From: Nostoc sp. WHI
GTDB lineage: Bacteria > Cyanobacteriota > Cyanobacteriia > Cyanobacteriales > Nostocaceae
Assembly (NCBI RefSeq): GCF_015714725.1
Contig: NZ_WBKM01000038.1
Span: 1 to 60,324 of the forward strand
Direction: 5' to 3'
DNA: 60,324 nucleotides
A program made the translations under genes and the position numbers. The notes under the pieces were generated by a model that did no database searches, was not told the DNA's origin, and saw nothing but the letters and a program-made list of their open reading frames with translations. Below, piece after piece: positions 36,298-46,635 of this stretch; the first letter of the stretch is position 1; the number at the start of each line of letters is the position of its first letter.

Positions 36298-39027
36298 TTA
36301 CGCAGCCTTGACACTTAAATTTAGCTGCACAATGACATCGTTGTAATCTTTATCACCACCATTTAGGAAATCCTCAAAACCAAAGGTGTTATTCCCTAAT
36401 AACCGAACGTGATCTGCCTTATCTGAGTTAGCACCTAAGAATGCAAAGTACACCTTATTATTGTTACTGCTATTGAGAATGGCATCGGGTTTACCATCGA
36501 CAATAATAAATGGCGCAAACAGAGAATTAGGCCCGAAACTGCCAGTGTATTTTGCAGAACCTTGGTTGTCTACTGTCAAGTCAATGCCTGTAACACGCCC
36601 ACGCACAGCAGCTTGGGCATAACCAGCCTGTCCAACGAGAATATCTGCTGTGCCATCACCGTTGGTGTCAATACCACCATTCTCATCAGCTATCTGATAG
36701 AAACCGACAAAGTTGTTGTAAGATGCTTCTCTGTTGACTACACACTCGGCTGTTACTGATTGTGTCATACTCCGTAAATCAATCAGTTCGCCTTGATATT
36801 TGCCTTGCAGACTAGTACCTAAAGATACCTCTTGCTCTGTTGTCTGAACATTCACAACCAAATTTTGGAAGTTCAGAGAAAACCCTTCCTCTTCTGTGCT
36901 GCTATTTGTAGCTGAGGAAAAAAGGACATTGGAGAAAGATGTTTTTCCAGAAAGTACAGCCTGAGTAGTACTGTTAGATACCATATAGAATCTCACTTTG
37001 GTATCAGAGTCAAATTCTACAATATTTTTCAGGTCGGCGTGCTTAAAACCCTTGGGTAGATTGGCAATGGAGGAGAAAATCACTTTTGAGCGCTCTAGAG
37101 CTACTCGTGTATAACTCTCTGCACCGGGGGCTATACCGTTAATCGTACCTTGTTCATCGTCAACGAAAAATACACCCAGTTCATTCACCTCTTTAGAAGT
37201 GCTGGTTTTAATCTTAATGGAGAGTTTTCCTTTACCACCCTTAATTTTACTTTTGACGGTAAATATATTTTGAGTAACATTAACCATCTGGAAAGTTGTT
37301 GTCACCTGGGTATTTGTAGTAGACCCAAAACCCTCAATATTAACAGCCAAATCTTTATCAAAAGAAAGTCCACCAATATCAGTAGTGCGGACGCGAATCT
37401 TGTAACTAGATTTAGTCACGTCAGATTTAATTTTTAAGCTATCTCCTTCAATGATGAATGCGCCATTATCATTATCGGTAGTACCCGCCACTAAACTATA
37501 AGTGTGCTGGTCATTGTTGTCTGGGTCAATGGTGCTGAAGATACCAATGATTTTTTTATCATCATTATCGTCGTCATCATCATCTCCATCACCACTACTA
37601 TTATTATCATCATCGTCATCATCGTCATCGTCATCGTCATCATCATCATCGCTGCTAATAGCGCCACTAAATATCAAGTCTGTAGGCTTTTCGTTGAGGT
37701 CGTTGACATTGATAACTAGCTGCTTCTCAAAGATGAATCCACCGAGGTCTGTGCTAACTACCCGGATGTTGTAAGTTGATTTGCTTTCAAAATTGGGGGA
37801 ATTCTTTATTTGTAGGCTACTGCCGACAATGGTAAATAGAGCGTTATCAGTATCGCCAATACCCGCTATTAAACCATAAGTGTACTGGTCGTTGATGTCT
37901 AGGTCAGCGGTGGTTAAAATGCCAATTTCACTTACCGCAGCTACATTCTCATCTACAGCAATAACACTCAAGATCAAGTCTGTAGGGTCAGAATTGAAAG
38001 TATTTAGCAGCACTGAAACATTGCCAGAACCGGAGTTAGCTACTGCCAAGTCCAGTTTACCATCACCGTCAAAGTCTTGCACAACAACGGATTTGGGACT
38101 TGAACCGACTGTGAGATTAGTGGCAGCATCAAAGCCGCCATTGCCATCGTTCACTAGCACTGAAACATTGCTAGAACCCGAGTTAGCTACAATTAAGTCC
38201 AGTTTGGTGTCACCGTCAATGTCCGCCACCGCAACGGAACGAGGATTTGTCCCGACTACGAAGTTGGTGGCAACATCAAAGCCGCCACTGCCATTGTTCA
38301 GCAGCACAGAGACATTGTTGGAATCATAGTTCGCGGCTACAATGTCCAGCTTGCCGTCACCATCAATGTCTGCCACCGCAACGGCTGCGGGACTTGTCCC
38401 AGCAGTGAAGTTAGTAGCAGTATTAAAGTTGCCACTGCCATTATTTAGCAACACAGAGACATTAGCAGAATCATAGTTTGCGGTGACAATATCCAGCTTG
38501 CCGTCATTATTGAAGTCTCCCACAGCAACGGAATGGGGACTTGTCCCAGTTGTGAAGCTGGTGGCAGCGTTAAAGCTACCACTGCCATTGTTCAGTAGTA
38601 GCGAGACATCGGTGGCACCATAGTTAGCTACCACCAAGTCTAGTTTGCTGTCACTATTAAAGTCTCCTACAGCAACGGAATTGGGTTCTGCCCCAACTGA
38701 AAAGCTGGTGGGAGTGCCAAAGCCGCCAGTGCCATTGTTTAGTAATAGCGAGACAGTGCTAGAAGTATAGTTTGTGACTACAAAATCTAGTTTGCTATCA
38801 CCGTTGAAGTCTGCTACAGCAACAAAATTGCTAGATGTCCCAGCTGGGTAGTTGGTGGCAGTGCCAAAGCTGCCATTACCATCGTTCAGCAGCACCGAGA
38901 CATTGTTGGAACCTAAGTTAGCTACCACCAAGTCTTTTTTACCATCACCGTTAATATCTGCTGTAGTAACGGAATTGGGATTTGTCCCAGTTAGGAAGTT
39001 AGTGGCATTTGTAAATGATACAGTCAT
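36298..39027 (-). CDS. Secreted FG-GAP/VCBS repeat protein with cadherin-like and DUF4114 domains
   Basis: I choose the ATG at 39027 (MTVSFTNATNFLTGTNPNSV), because the repeat region starts there; 25 residues upstream are in frame but unlike homologues. The first ~345 residues are about seven to eight FG-GAP/VCBS repeats of ~47 residues (VAVADFNGDGKLD, VSVLLNNGSG), each with a DxNxDGxxD calcium loop, predicting a beta-propeller. Two cadherin-like domains follow; the second contains a poly-Asp tract (~15 Asp). The C-terminal ~320 residues hold a module shared with two neighbouring proteins, ending NNTFGFEDFLNGGDKDYND (DUF4114). There is no Sec signal peptide, which fits type I secretion through the adjacent exporter. 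Role in adhesion or surface structure is inferred. Confidence 0.88.
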   Translation of the reverse strand: MTVSFTNATNFLTGTNPNSVTTADINGDGKKDLVVANLGSNNVSVLLNDGNGSFGTATNYPAGTSSNFVAVADFNGDSKLDFVVTNYTSSTVSLLLNNGTGGFGTPTSFSVGAEPNSVAVGDFNSDSKLDLVVANYGATDVSLLLNNGSGSFNAATSFTTGTSPHSVAVGDFNNDGKLDIVTANYDSANVSVLLNNGSGNFNTATNFTAGTSPAAVAVADIDGDGKLDIVAANYDSNNVSVLLNNGSGGFDVATNFVVGTNPRSVAVADIDGDTKLDLIVANSGSSNVSVLVNDGNGGFDAATNLTVGSSPKSVVVQDFDGDGKLDLAVANSGSGNVSVLLNTFNSDPTDLILSVIAVDENVAAVSEIGILTTADLDINDQYTYGLIAGIGDTDNALFTIVGSSLQIKNSPNFESKSTYNIRVVSTDLGGFIFEKQLVINVNDLNEKPTDLIFSGAISSDDDDDDDDDDDDDDDNNSSGDGDDDDDDNDDKKIIGIFSTIDPDNNDQHTYSLVAGTTDNDNGAFIIEGDSLKIKSDVTKSSYKIRVRTTDIGGLSFDKDLAVNIEGFGSTTNTQVTTTFQMVNVTQNIFTVKSKIKGGKGKLSIKIKTSTSKEVNELGVFFVDDEQGTINGIAPGAESYTRVALERSKVIFSSIANLPKGFKHADLKNIVEFDSDTKVRFYMVSNSTTQAVLSGKTSFSNVLFSSATNSSTEEEGFSLNFQNLVVNVQTTEQEVSLGTSLQGKYQGELIDLRSMTQSVTAECVVNREASYNNFVGFYQIADENGGIDTNGDGTADILVGQAGYAQAAVRGRVTGIDLTVDNQGSAKYTGSFGPNSLFAPFIIVDGKPDAILNSSNNNKVYFAFLGANSDKADHVRLLGNNTFGFEDFLNGGDKDYNDVIVQLNLSVKAA
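37561..37655 (-). repeat. GAT/GAC microsatellite encoding poly-Asp
   Basis: A trinucleotide array encodes about 15 consecutive Asp (37606-37650), then Asn-Asn-Ser-Ser-Gly and a second run of Asp. On the plus strand it reads as ATC/GTC triplets. Mixed GAT/GAC codons show that it is not a pure slippage tract. Confidence 0.9.
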
Positions 39028-39197
39028 GATTGCTTTTATTAATAGTGTCTTAGCTTTCTCACACCTGTTTTTGCTAGTAAAAGTAATATTCTTTGTTAGC
39101 AATGTGAGTAATACACCATACAGTTTATTGTGTAAATCGGGGTGATACCTCGGTAAATAAACTGAGTAAATCCCAGTTTTAGACTTAGCGCATAAAT

Positions 39198-39225
39198 AAC
39201 CCCATCCCGCAAGGGAGATGAGGTT
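39198..39225 (-). terminator. Hairpin terminator after the RTX/Calx-beta gene
   Basis: AACCTCATCTCCC pairs with GGGATGGGGTT on the minus strand, 70-100 nt beyond the stop at 39299. It is closely similar to the hairpin at 36235-36262. Confidence 0.55.
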
Positions 39226-39298
39226 ATAAAGCTGTATTAAATAGGCTGAAATTTATCTAAAATGGCAGCGTAATTAACTGGGATTTGATATCATTTTG

Positions 39299-42106
39299 CT
39301 AGACGATAGTCAGATTAATTTGCACAACGGCATCGTTAAAATCTTTGTCACCACCATTTACTAAATCTTCAAAGCCAAAGGTGTTGTTTCCTAACAGACG
39401 AATGTGATCTACTTTGTCTGAGTTAGCGCCCAAGAATAGAAAGTAAACTGCCGGATTGTTATTGGCATTACTATCGAGAATGGCATCGGGTCTACCATCA
39501 ATAATAATAAATGGCGCAAAAATGGCATCACTCCCAAAAGTACCAGTGTAAGTTGCTGTACCTTGGTTGTTCACCGTTAGGTCAATACCCGGAACACGTC
39601 CACGAATTGCTGCTTCAGTATAACCCGCCTGCCCGACGAGAATATCTGCTGTGCGATCGCCATTAGTATCAATGCCACCATTTTCATCAGCCACTTGATA
39701 GAAGCCGATAAAGTTGTTGAATGCAGCTTCTCTGCTGACTACAAAATCTGCTTTTACCTGAGCGATTACACCTCGTAAATCAATCAGTTCTCCTTGTTGT
39801 TTTCCTTGCAAACCTGTTCCCAAAGGCAACTCTTGTTCTGTGGCTTGAATTCTCACTACCAAATCCTGGCTTTTCCAAGCGAGGGAGAAGCCATCATCGC
39901 CCAAGCTTTCAATTTTAAGATTTGTTGAGTCAGAAAACACTACATCTGTAAAGGCAGTTTGTCCAGCTAAGACATTATCAGTGGTGCTATTGCGTACCAA
40001 GTAAAATCTCAGTTGTTCACCAGAGGTAAATTCTAGCAAGCTTGTTAAATCGCTATTAAAGCCCTTGGGGAAATTGTTCAGCGAAGAGAAAATCACCTTG
40101 GCTCGATTCAAGGCTGCTTCAGCATAACCAGCAGCACCGGGAGCAATACCTTGAATATTTCCTTGTTGATCATCTACAGCAAATACTCCTAGTTCATATA
40201 ACTGATTAGAGCCGTTTCCTGTCAATTCAACTGAAAGTCTTGCTTTTTCACCTTTACCTTTGATGGTGAAAATATCATTATCAGCACTCTTCGCCAGTGG
40301 GATGTCGTTGTCAGTAATGTTAACGTTTACAGAGGCGATCGCAGTGCCATCATAATTAGCATCGCTACTTGTAAGTGTATGCTGGATAATCTCAGTATGA
40401 TCACCTTCTACCACTGCATCATCTACTGCCGTTAACGTCACATTTTGCACCACATTCCAGTTCAGTGCAGTAAAGGTGAGAGTCTGAACGCTGGTTTTTA
40501 TTTGCTTACCACTATTAATAGTAATAGTGACATCAGCAGTTGGCTGATCAAGGAGTACGACAGAGTAACTGTCAGTTGCACCGCCTTCGGTGACGTTGGT
40601 GCTGTCACCAGTCTCGGTGATGGTAACACCTGCATTTATAGGAACTGAGTCATCATTAGTAATAGTTCCCTTAGCTGTACCACTAGTAGGATTAATAATT
40701 GCCTGGTTTGTGGGATTGCTCAAACTGACTGTAAAAGTCTCATTCCCCTCAAATAGGGAATCTGGAGTTGTGACAACTGTAAAGCTTTTCTGAGTTTCTC
40801 CCGCTTCAAAGGTGAGAGTTTCGGTTTTAGTCGTGAAGTCCGTGGTACTGGCGGTATCCCCAGTAATCAAAGATGTAGATACAGTTACACTTTCATCAAC
40901 TTGAGAATCTCCTGTGCGGGTAATGATGAAGGTAATGGCATTTCCTTCAACTGCGGAAGCAGCAGAAGCGATCGCAAATACAGGCGCTAGATCATCATCG
41001 TTAATAGTACCCTTAGCTGTACCACTAGTAGGATTGATAATTGCGTCATTTGTGGGATTGCTCAAACTGACACTGAAAGTTTCATCTTGCTCAAACAGGG
41101 AATCTGGAGTTGTGACAACTGTAAAGCTTTTCTGAGTTTCTCCCGCTTGAAAGGTGAAAGTATCAGTTTTTGTTGCAAAGTCAGTAGTACTGGCGGTATC
41201 CCCAGTAATCAAAGATGTAGATACAGTTACACTTTCATCAACTTGGACATCCCCTGTGCGGGTAACGATGAAGGTAATGGTATTTCCTTCAATTGCTGAA
41301 GCGTCAGTAATTGAGAAAATTGAAACTATAAAGTTGAAGTCATCTGGTGTAAGAGTATTAGCTTGAACATTTCTTAAAATGCCGAACTCTTTAAATTCAC
41401 CATTGATACTAGCTTTGATAACTGTATCAAGTCCTGTTTGCTCTAATTTTAAATCTTGGAATTTCTGAATTTCAGGGATTCCAGTAATTACAACTTTATC
41501 TTGACCCTTTGTAAAATCTAATACTTCAACAGCTACTTCAGGAACGGCTGCACTAGCAATAAAAAAGCGGTCTTCTCCAGTACCTCCTATTAGTTGGCTG
41601 CCTTTTTTACCAGCAAAGAGCGAATCATCACCAATTCCCCCAAATAAGCGATCGCTAGCTAATCCCCCAATGAGAACATCATCACCTTCATTACCCTCAA
41701 GGCTGTTATTACCTGTTCCATTAGAGACATCTAGTAAATCATTACCAGTTCCACCCAATAGTGTATTATAGCCACTTCCATCGGAAACTATTAGGCGATC
41801 GTTTCCTGAACCGCCATCAAGTTTGTTATTGCTACCCTCCACTACAAAAAGGCGATCGTTGTCTTCTCCTCCTTCAAGAGTGTTAAAGCCAGAACTATCT
41901 AAAGCAAATAATTCATCTTTTCCAACACCGCCTTTTAAAGTGTCGTTATTATTCCCAAAAAGGCGATCGTTGCCAGAACCACCATCAAGTAAATTATTCC
42001 CTTGACCATTGGAGGCATCTAAAATGTCATTGCCATCAAGACCAAAAACCTGATCATTTTTATTGGCGTACAACTCATCTTGATTTGAAGTACCGTTAAC
42101 AATCAT
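39299..42106 (-). CDS. Secreted RTX / Calx-beta / DUF4114 protein
   Basis: The 935-residue protein starts directly with RTX nonapeptide-like repeats (~20-185; GSGNDRLF, GGTGNDLLDVSNGTGNN), which bind Ca2+ outside the cell. Two nearly identical Calx-beta domains (~265-485; VDESVTVSTSLITGDTASTT, AGETQKSFTVVTTPDSLFE) and a third, different beta-sandwich (~490-610; VTEGGATDSYSVVLLDQPTA) follow. The last ~320 residues are the shared module with VDHIRLLGNNTFGFEDLVNG (DUF4114). No Sec signal is present. The RTX block is at the N-terminus instead of the usual C-terminal position. It is the second of three minus-strand surface-protein genes next to the exporter. No enzymatic domain was seen, so a structural or adhesive role is inferred. 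Confidence 0.88.
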   Translation of the reverse strand: MIVNGTSNQDELYANKNDQVFGLDGNDILDASNGQGNNLLDGGSGNDRLFGNNNDTLKGGVGKDELFALDSSGFNTLEGGEDNDRLFVVEGSNNKLDGGSGNDRLIVSDGSGYNTLLGGTGNDLLDVSNGTGNNSLEGNEGDDVLIGGLASDRLFGGIGDDSLFAGKKGSQLIGGTGEDRFFIASAAVPEVAVEVLDFTKGQDKVVITGIPEIQKFQDLKLEQTGLDTVIKASINGEFKEFGILRNVQANTLTPDDFNFIVSIFSITDASAIEGNTITFIVTRTGDVQVDESVTVSTSLITGDTASTTDFATKTDTFTFQAGETQKSFTVVTTPDSLFEQDETFSVSLSNPTNDAIINPTSGTAKGTINDDDLAPVFAIASAASAVEGNAITFIITRTGDSQVDESVTVSTSLITGDTASTTDFTTKTETLTFEAGETQKSFTVVTTPDSLFEGNETFTVSLSNPTNQAIINPTSGTAKGTITNDDSVPINAGVTITETGDSTNVTEGGATDSYSVVLLDQPTADVTITINSGKQIKTSVQTLTFTALNWNVVQNVTLTAVDDAVVEGDHTEIIQHTLTSSDANYDGTAIASVNVNITDNDIPLAKSADNDIFTIKGKGEKARLSVELTGNGSNQLYELGVFAVDDQQGNIQGIAPGAAGYAEAALNRAKVIFSSLNNFPKGFNSDLTSLLEFTSGEQLRFYLVRNSTTDNVLAGQTAFTDVVFSDSTNLKIESLGDDGFSLAWKSQDLVVRIQATEQELPLGTGLQGKQQGELIDLRGVIAQVKADFVVSREAAFNNFIGFYQVADENGGIDTNGDRTADILVGQAGYTEAAIRGRVPGIDLTVNNQGTATYTGTFGSDAIFAPFIIIDGRPDAILDSNANNNPAVYFLFLGANSDKVDHIRLLGNNTFGFEDLVNGGDKDFNDAVVQINLTIV

Positions 42107-42600
42107 GACTATGTTTTACCTAGATATAGCTTGTTTATGCAGACTTATTTATTCATATCCTTGTACACAACCTTAATTTAATAGTTAAAGCGCTGATTAT
42201 CAAGCACTTTTACTATTTATGTGAAAGGATATGTTAAAGTTCAAATAAATTTTTAAAATGCTTGATTTTAATTATACTTATGAGGTCGTTTTTTAAACTC
42301 TTAATTTTACATATATAGTAATTAGGAAAAACTTGACAACTTTTAAATTAAATACAAATACTAATAACCCATAAAAACATTAACAAATGATTATCAATGG
42401 GTTACAAAAAAGTTAAAAGGCACATTATTATTTAACTAACTTTGAATATTGAATTGAAACTGTAATTATCTTCATCTATGGCAATCCTATTTGATTTTGT
42501 TCAAATCTCAAGATTTAGATCCTCGACTTCTTAGAGAAGTCGAGGATCTAGTTGCTCACGAATGATTTAGGATTGCTATCTAAGACGCTAGGCGAACAGA
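42107..42600. other. Spacer with perfect hairpin between two secreted-protein genes
   Basis: About 490 bp without a gene. It contains a perfect 15-bp stem, AGATCCTCGACTTCT / AGAAGTCGAGGATCT with a 3-nt loop (42517-42549), 52 nt after the GDPD-protein stop. This hairpin is of a dispersed cyanobacterial type and probably ends that transcript. The remainder is AT-rich and should contain the promoter of the RTX/Calx-beta gene. Confidence 0.6.
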
Positions 42601-45600
42601 TTAACCCACAACACTAACAGAGAAAATGAAATCATTTGCTGTGAGGCTAGTTGATGTAATTCCAACTAATGAAGCCAACTCAGTATTTCCAGTTTTCACC
42701 AAAGTATCACTACCCTGTTGCAACAAGGTTAGGGCACTAAACTGAGTAACGCCAATACCGCCCAGCCCAATCACGTCAACGCCGATCGCAAAATCAGTCA
42801 CAATGTTCTTGCTAGTTGGTAGACTGCTATTTGCAATCCAGAACTGGTCAGCAGCAGCGCCACCATTGAGGCGATTGCCACCTCCTTGACCAGCAAATAG
42901 CACATCATCACCATCACCACCAGACAAAGAGTCATTGACACTGGAGAAGAGTTTGTCATCGCCAGAACCACCGTAGAGTCGGTTATTGCTACCTTCACTT
43001 TTGAGGGTATCATTGCCTGAGCCACCGAAGGACAATTGGCGAGAACCTTCAATTACTGTGAGAGTATCATTACCTGCTGCTCCAAACAAATTATTACTAC
43101 CACTGGCTTCCACCACGACAATCAGATCATCACCATTGCCACCATCGGCACTGGTATTTTCAGCCGGACTGTTTTGACCAATAAATATCTGATCATCACC
43201 GTTATTCCCGGATACTGAGGAGTCACTGCCTGCAAGCACCGTGTCATCACCATTGCCGGCAATGATTGTGTTACCTTCAGTAGCTTCTACAAAATCCGCT
43301 CCGTCACCTGTGATTAAGGTTTGATTCGGTTGAACGGTAACATCATCGCTGTCAGTGGAGCCAAAGTTAATGTCTTCAGCTTGAGGTTGACCTAAACCAG
43401 CAGCAAGGTTAAGGGGCTTTTCCAACTTCAGCAGCAGAATTTCGTTGTTGTCGATGACTGGATTTTGAAGATCATTTCCAGGACGACCTGTGGAGAAGGG
43501 ATAGTTATTGTCATTGGCAACCAAAATGGTGTTTTTGTCAACAACCAACACATTTTCAATTGTGACAAATGGGAAGTCAAAGGTTGTTTTGCCATCCCCG
43601 TTGAGGTCGTTGGGGTCTTGGATGTTTAACAAGTCTGCAACTTCTTCTTTAGCTACATAGCCATTAGAATCTGTCTTAGACAAGTCTATTTTGTAGATTT
43701 TCTTGAATTGAGCAGCAGCGCCTTGACCACCATCTCGCTCAATGACTAGGTACTCATTGTCATTGATAACTGCTAAATCGCCGATCGCATACGCGGGATT
43801 CTCCAGCTTGTAGGAAAGTTTCTTATCAGTGTACTGACGGCTAGCGATGTCAAATTCGTTAATCCGCAAAGCACCAGCAACATCACCCTGAACTGTCCCT
43901 TCTAACAGCATATAGAGCTTGGTTTTGCTGGCGTTGATTGCACCACCCTCAAAACCTCTGGAGCCACCCAAGTTAGCAAAAGCGTCTCCTGAAAGAACAT
44001 CAGGGTTTTGTGGCGATCGCACTAAGTTATTCTGAGGATCACTCAAGAAATCCCGGACTTTATCCCCTGTAAGTGGGAAGTCTGTGAAAAGTGCATCTAC
44101 GCCTAATTGAAAGAACTGCTGGAATTCTAGTTCTGGATTACCTTTATAATCTGCTGCTAAGTACAGGTCTTCATCGCGGAATGTGTAGGGGTGAACCTGT
44201 AAACCTGCATTGTGAGCATCTTGAACTAAGGTAGTAGGAGGTAACAGGTTTCTGTCAGCTTCATTTACTAAACCGTCCCCATTGATATCATCTGCCAAAC
44301 CATCGTTATTAGCATCAGTACCTCTGACGCTAACAATCATCCGCTTCCAAGGGCCAATGCCATCAGCATAAGTGGCAATTTCAGCTAAACCTTGTGGAGT
44401 TCGTAAATCGCCATAAGTGCGAGGGTCATCATTGACTTCCAAATCATAAGGCTGAGTCTCAATGAGCGTACCATTTAGCTCAATGCCAGCCGCATCTAGA
44501 AGTTGGATCAGTGGGATATCTACCCCGGCATTAGGCATAATGCGATCGTGTAGATCCTTAAGATTACCGACTTCAAAGGACTGGATGAAGATCCGACTTG
44601 GATCAGTGAAATTCTCTGCCTTCAGTGTATCTATTAGTATTTCACTGGTGTTTCTGTTAATTTTGTCTGTGGTGCCTACATAGGTAGCTTCATCAGCAGA
44701 ATAGGTGGGATGCTTAGTTTCAGGATAGATGCCAATCTTTTTACCTGTCTCGGCTTCTACTTCCTTAACCAAGTCGATAATTTCCGCGAGGGTGGGAACC
44801 TCAAATTGACCATTGAAGGATTGATCGCGGAAAGGTAGACGCTGTATCGCCCCTAAAGTTTTGATTTCTTCTAAAGTAAAGTCTTCAGCAAACCAACCTG
44901 TGATTGGGTTTCCATCTAAACTTACTGTTTTCAGGCGATCGGCAAATTGTGGATATTTGCTAACATCGTAAACGTCTGTGGTTGTATTGGTAAGATTGAC
45001 AGTACCATTAGCGTTCAAAATTGCTAAAGCAGGCTCATGGCGAGCAATTAATATCCCATCTTTTGTAACTACTAAGTCAGGCTCAATAAAATCAGCGCCG
45101 TCCTCAATTGCCTTTTTGTACGCTTCCAAAGTGTGTTCTGGAAGATCGCCGCTTGCACCTCTATGACCAAGAACTTTTGGTGCTTCTCCATCTAGAGTCT
45201 TAAAGAAGTCAGGTGTAGCGATGGGAGCCTCTAATAACTTACCAGTGGCATCGAAATGCAGTAGGTAAGGGCCAAACTCTTCTCCGACCCAGATTGTACC
45301 GTCTTTATCAAAAACAAATGACTCTATATCAAAGTCTGCACCAGTTAGTAATCTGTCATTAGTTCCTTCATTGACAATATCAAAAGAAACCTTGTTATCA
45401 GGGTCAGACAGTTGAATGTAATCTAAAACTTTAACACCGCCATCTCCATTCTCTGTTCCCTTAAAATTCGGGTCTAGACGATTGATTCGCAGCAAAAAGT
45501 CTTCACTATTATCTTTGCTACCGTAACCATTGTCTGAGAGGAAGTAGAAAGAGTTACTGTTAGCAAACTGTACACCACTGAAGCCTTGTATTGGCTGTCC

Positions 45601-45732
45601 TGGAAAAGGTCCTGTTCTGCCATTGGCTGAAATTTCCGCACCAGAAGCAGGCCCATCACTAAAGGTATCAGCAGGTAAAGAAGCAAAACCTACTAACTCA
45701 ACTTGTGGGACAGGTGTATTCTCAATTGCCAT
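42601..45732 (-). CDS. Secreted phytase-like esterase with nested glycerophosphodiesterase and RTX repeats
   Basis: This 1043-residue protein has four parts. Residues ~8-187 are the first half of an esterase-like-activity-of-phytase domain ([32 protein letters not shown]). Residues ~188-555 are a complete glycerophosphodiester phosphodiesterase: [32 protein letters not shown], plus PYTFRDED and ALFTDFP. Residues ~560-780 resume the phytase-like domain ([36 protein letters not shown]). Residues ~800-960 are RTX repeats ([20 protein letters not shown]). An EF-hand-like loop ([14 protein letters not shown]) lies in the GDPD part. It lacks a Sec signal and the RTX block suggests type I export. 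The likely role is release of phosphate or glycerol-3-phosphate from external organophosphates. A Pho-box-like element lies ~370 bp upstream. Confidence 0.92.
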   Translation of the reverse strand: MAIENTPVPQVELVGFASLPADTFSDGPASGAEISANGRTGPFPGQPIQGFSGVQFANSNSFYFLSDNGYGSKDNSEDFLLRINRLDPNFKGTENGDGGVKVLDYIQLSDPDNKVSFDIVNEGTNDRLLTGADFDIESFVFDKDGTIWVGEEFGPYLLHFDATGKLLEAPIATPDFFKTLDGEAPKVLGHRGASGDLPEHTLEAYKKAIEDGADFIEPDLVVTKDGILIARHEPALAILNANGTVNLTNTTTDVYDVSKYPQFADRLKTVSLDGNPITGWFAEDFTLEEIKTLGAIQRLPFRDQSFNGQFEVPTLAEIIDLVKEVEAETGKKIGIYPETKHPTYSADEATYVGTTDKINRNTSEILIDTLKAENFTDPSRIFIQSFEVGNLKDLHDRIMPNAGVDIPLIQLLDAAGIELNGTLIETQPYDLEVNDDPRTYGDLRTPQGLAEIATYADGIGPWKRMIVSVRGTDANNDGLADDINGDGLVNEADRNLLPPTTLVQDAHNAGLQVHPYTFRDEDLYLAADYKGNPELEFQQFFQLGVDALFTDFPLTGDKVRDFLSDPQNNLVRSPQNPDVLSGDAFANLGGSRGFEGGAINASKTKLYMLLEGTVQGDVAGALRINEFDIASRQYTDKKLSYKLENPAYAIGDLAVINDNEYLVIERDGGQGAAAQFKKIYKIDLSKTDSNGYVAKEEVADLLNIQDPNDLNGDGKTTFDFPFVTIENVLVVDKNTILVANDNNYPFSTGRPGNDLQNPVIDNNEILLLKLEKPLNLAAGLGQPQAEDINFGSTDSDDVTVQPNQTLITGDGADFVEATEGNTIIAGNGDDTVLAGSDSSVSGNNGDDQIFIGQNSPAENTSADGGNGDDLIVVVEASGSNNLFGAAGNDTLTVIEGSRQLSFGGSGNDTLKSEGSNNRLYGGSGDDKLFSSVNDSLSGGDGDDVLFAGQGGGNRLNGGAAADQFWIANSSLPTSKNIVTDFAIGVDVIGLGGIGVTQFSALTLLQQGSDTLVKTGNTELASLVGITSTSLTANDFIFSVSVVG

Positions 45733-46635
45733 AATTTAGAATGTGTTTTGGGTATTTGGATTTAGCTTTATTACAAGTTCTTTAACTTGCATGACTTATG
45801 GGAAAAATAATTCATCTTCTCACTCTAGAAACCGGAATTACGGGTAAATTTCGGAGTTACAAGCATATAGTTTCAGTCAAGTCCGTTAAGTCCGATTCCG
45901 CCATTAACTCCGAGAAGATATTTACAAAAATCCGATGTTCTCCGAGTTATCGAAAGCGTGAGAAATGATAGTGGAATGTCAACTACTAATTTGTGTTAGC
46001 AACTGTATAGTGTAAAACACTTAGATTCCGAATTTAAATCTGTCGATAGTAGTTATGAGAAAGATTAGCTAACATTCATTAAGTATATTTTCACTGCAAG
46101 GTTAAGAAAAGGATAAGTTAAATAGAAGAAATGATTAAAATACACCCGGAGAAAAAAGATAATATTTTTTATTAAAATTTATCAAAAGGGAATTAAAAAA
46201 ATAATACAATAAATATTTATGCTTGTTTTCACAAATTATTTTTGATAATTCTAATAGAAAAAGATAAAACTTAAATTGTTTCACTTTTATCCGACATTGT
46301 GCAGATTGACTCAACACCGGAGATAATATTTTTTACAGGCGTAACCAAGACACTGTAGTATGAGCTTTCGTTCGTCAGTAAAGTTAGAAATCAGTTTGAC
46401 ATCAGAAACGTTTGATCACTCTATCGGGACTGATAAAATAAATTACTTAGTGAAAGTCAGTACCAATCATAACTGCTTCCACCGCAGGGTCAGACATTTC
46501 TAGTTGGGCTACCCACTCTATAATAAAGTTTACTCCTAAACCTCCACTGGTATCATTTCTATTTACAAAAAAATCTATAGAGACTAGTGCATCAAGTTGA
46601 ATAGGTTTCTCTAAATACTCTTTACTAATTTTATA
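45733..46635. other. 900-bp divergent spacer
   Basis: It separates the GDPD gene (minus) from the serine-hydrolase gene (plus). Apart from the Pho-box-like promoter listed separately, it is AT-rich. A TTG-started 65-residue minus-strand frame (46447-46644) is open but shows no recognisable family and overlaps the start of the serine-hydrolase gene; I do not count it as a gene. Confidence 0.5.
46082..46117 (-). promoter_or_regulatory. Pho-box-like tandem octamers with -10 element
   Basis: On the minus strand CTTATCCT (46110-46117) and CTTAACCT (46099-46106) are separated by exactly 3 nt, as in cyanobacterial SphR/PhoB sites. Exactly 11 nt after the second octamer comes TATACT (46082-46087), a good -10. 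This is the spacing expected of an activator-replaced -35 promoter. A weaker third octamer (CTTCTATT, 46121-46128) stands 3 nt further upstream. It points toward the GDPD/phytase-like gene, giving a ~340-nt leader. Confidence 0.55.

Noticed and set aside
37504..37774. Ile- or Ser-rich open frames on the plus strand
   Set aside because: They are the antisense of the poly-Asp microsatellite.
39299..42106. RTX protein as a haemolysin-type toxin
   Set aside because: No pore-forming or acylation region is seen; RTX repeats alone only indicate Ca2+-binding export.
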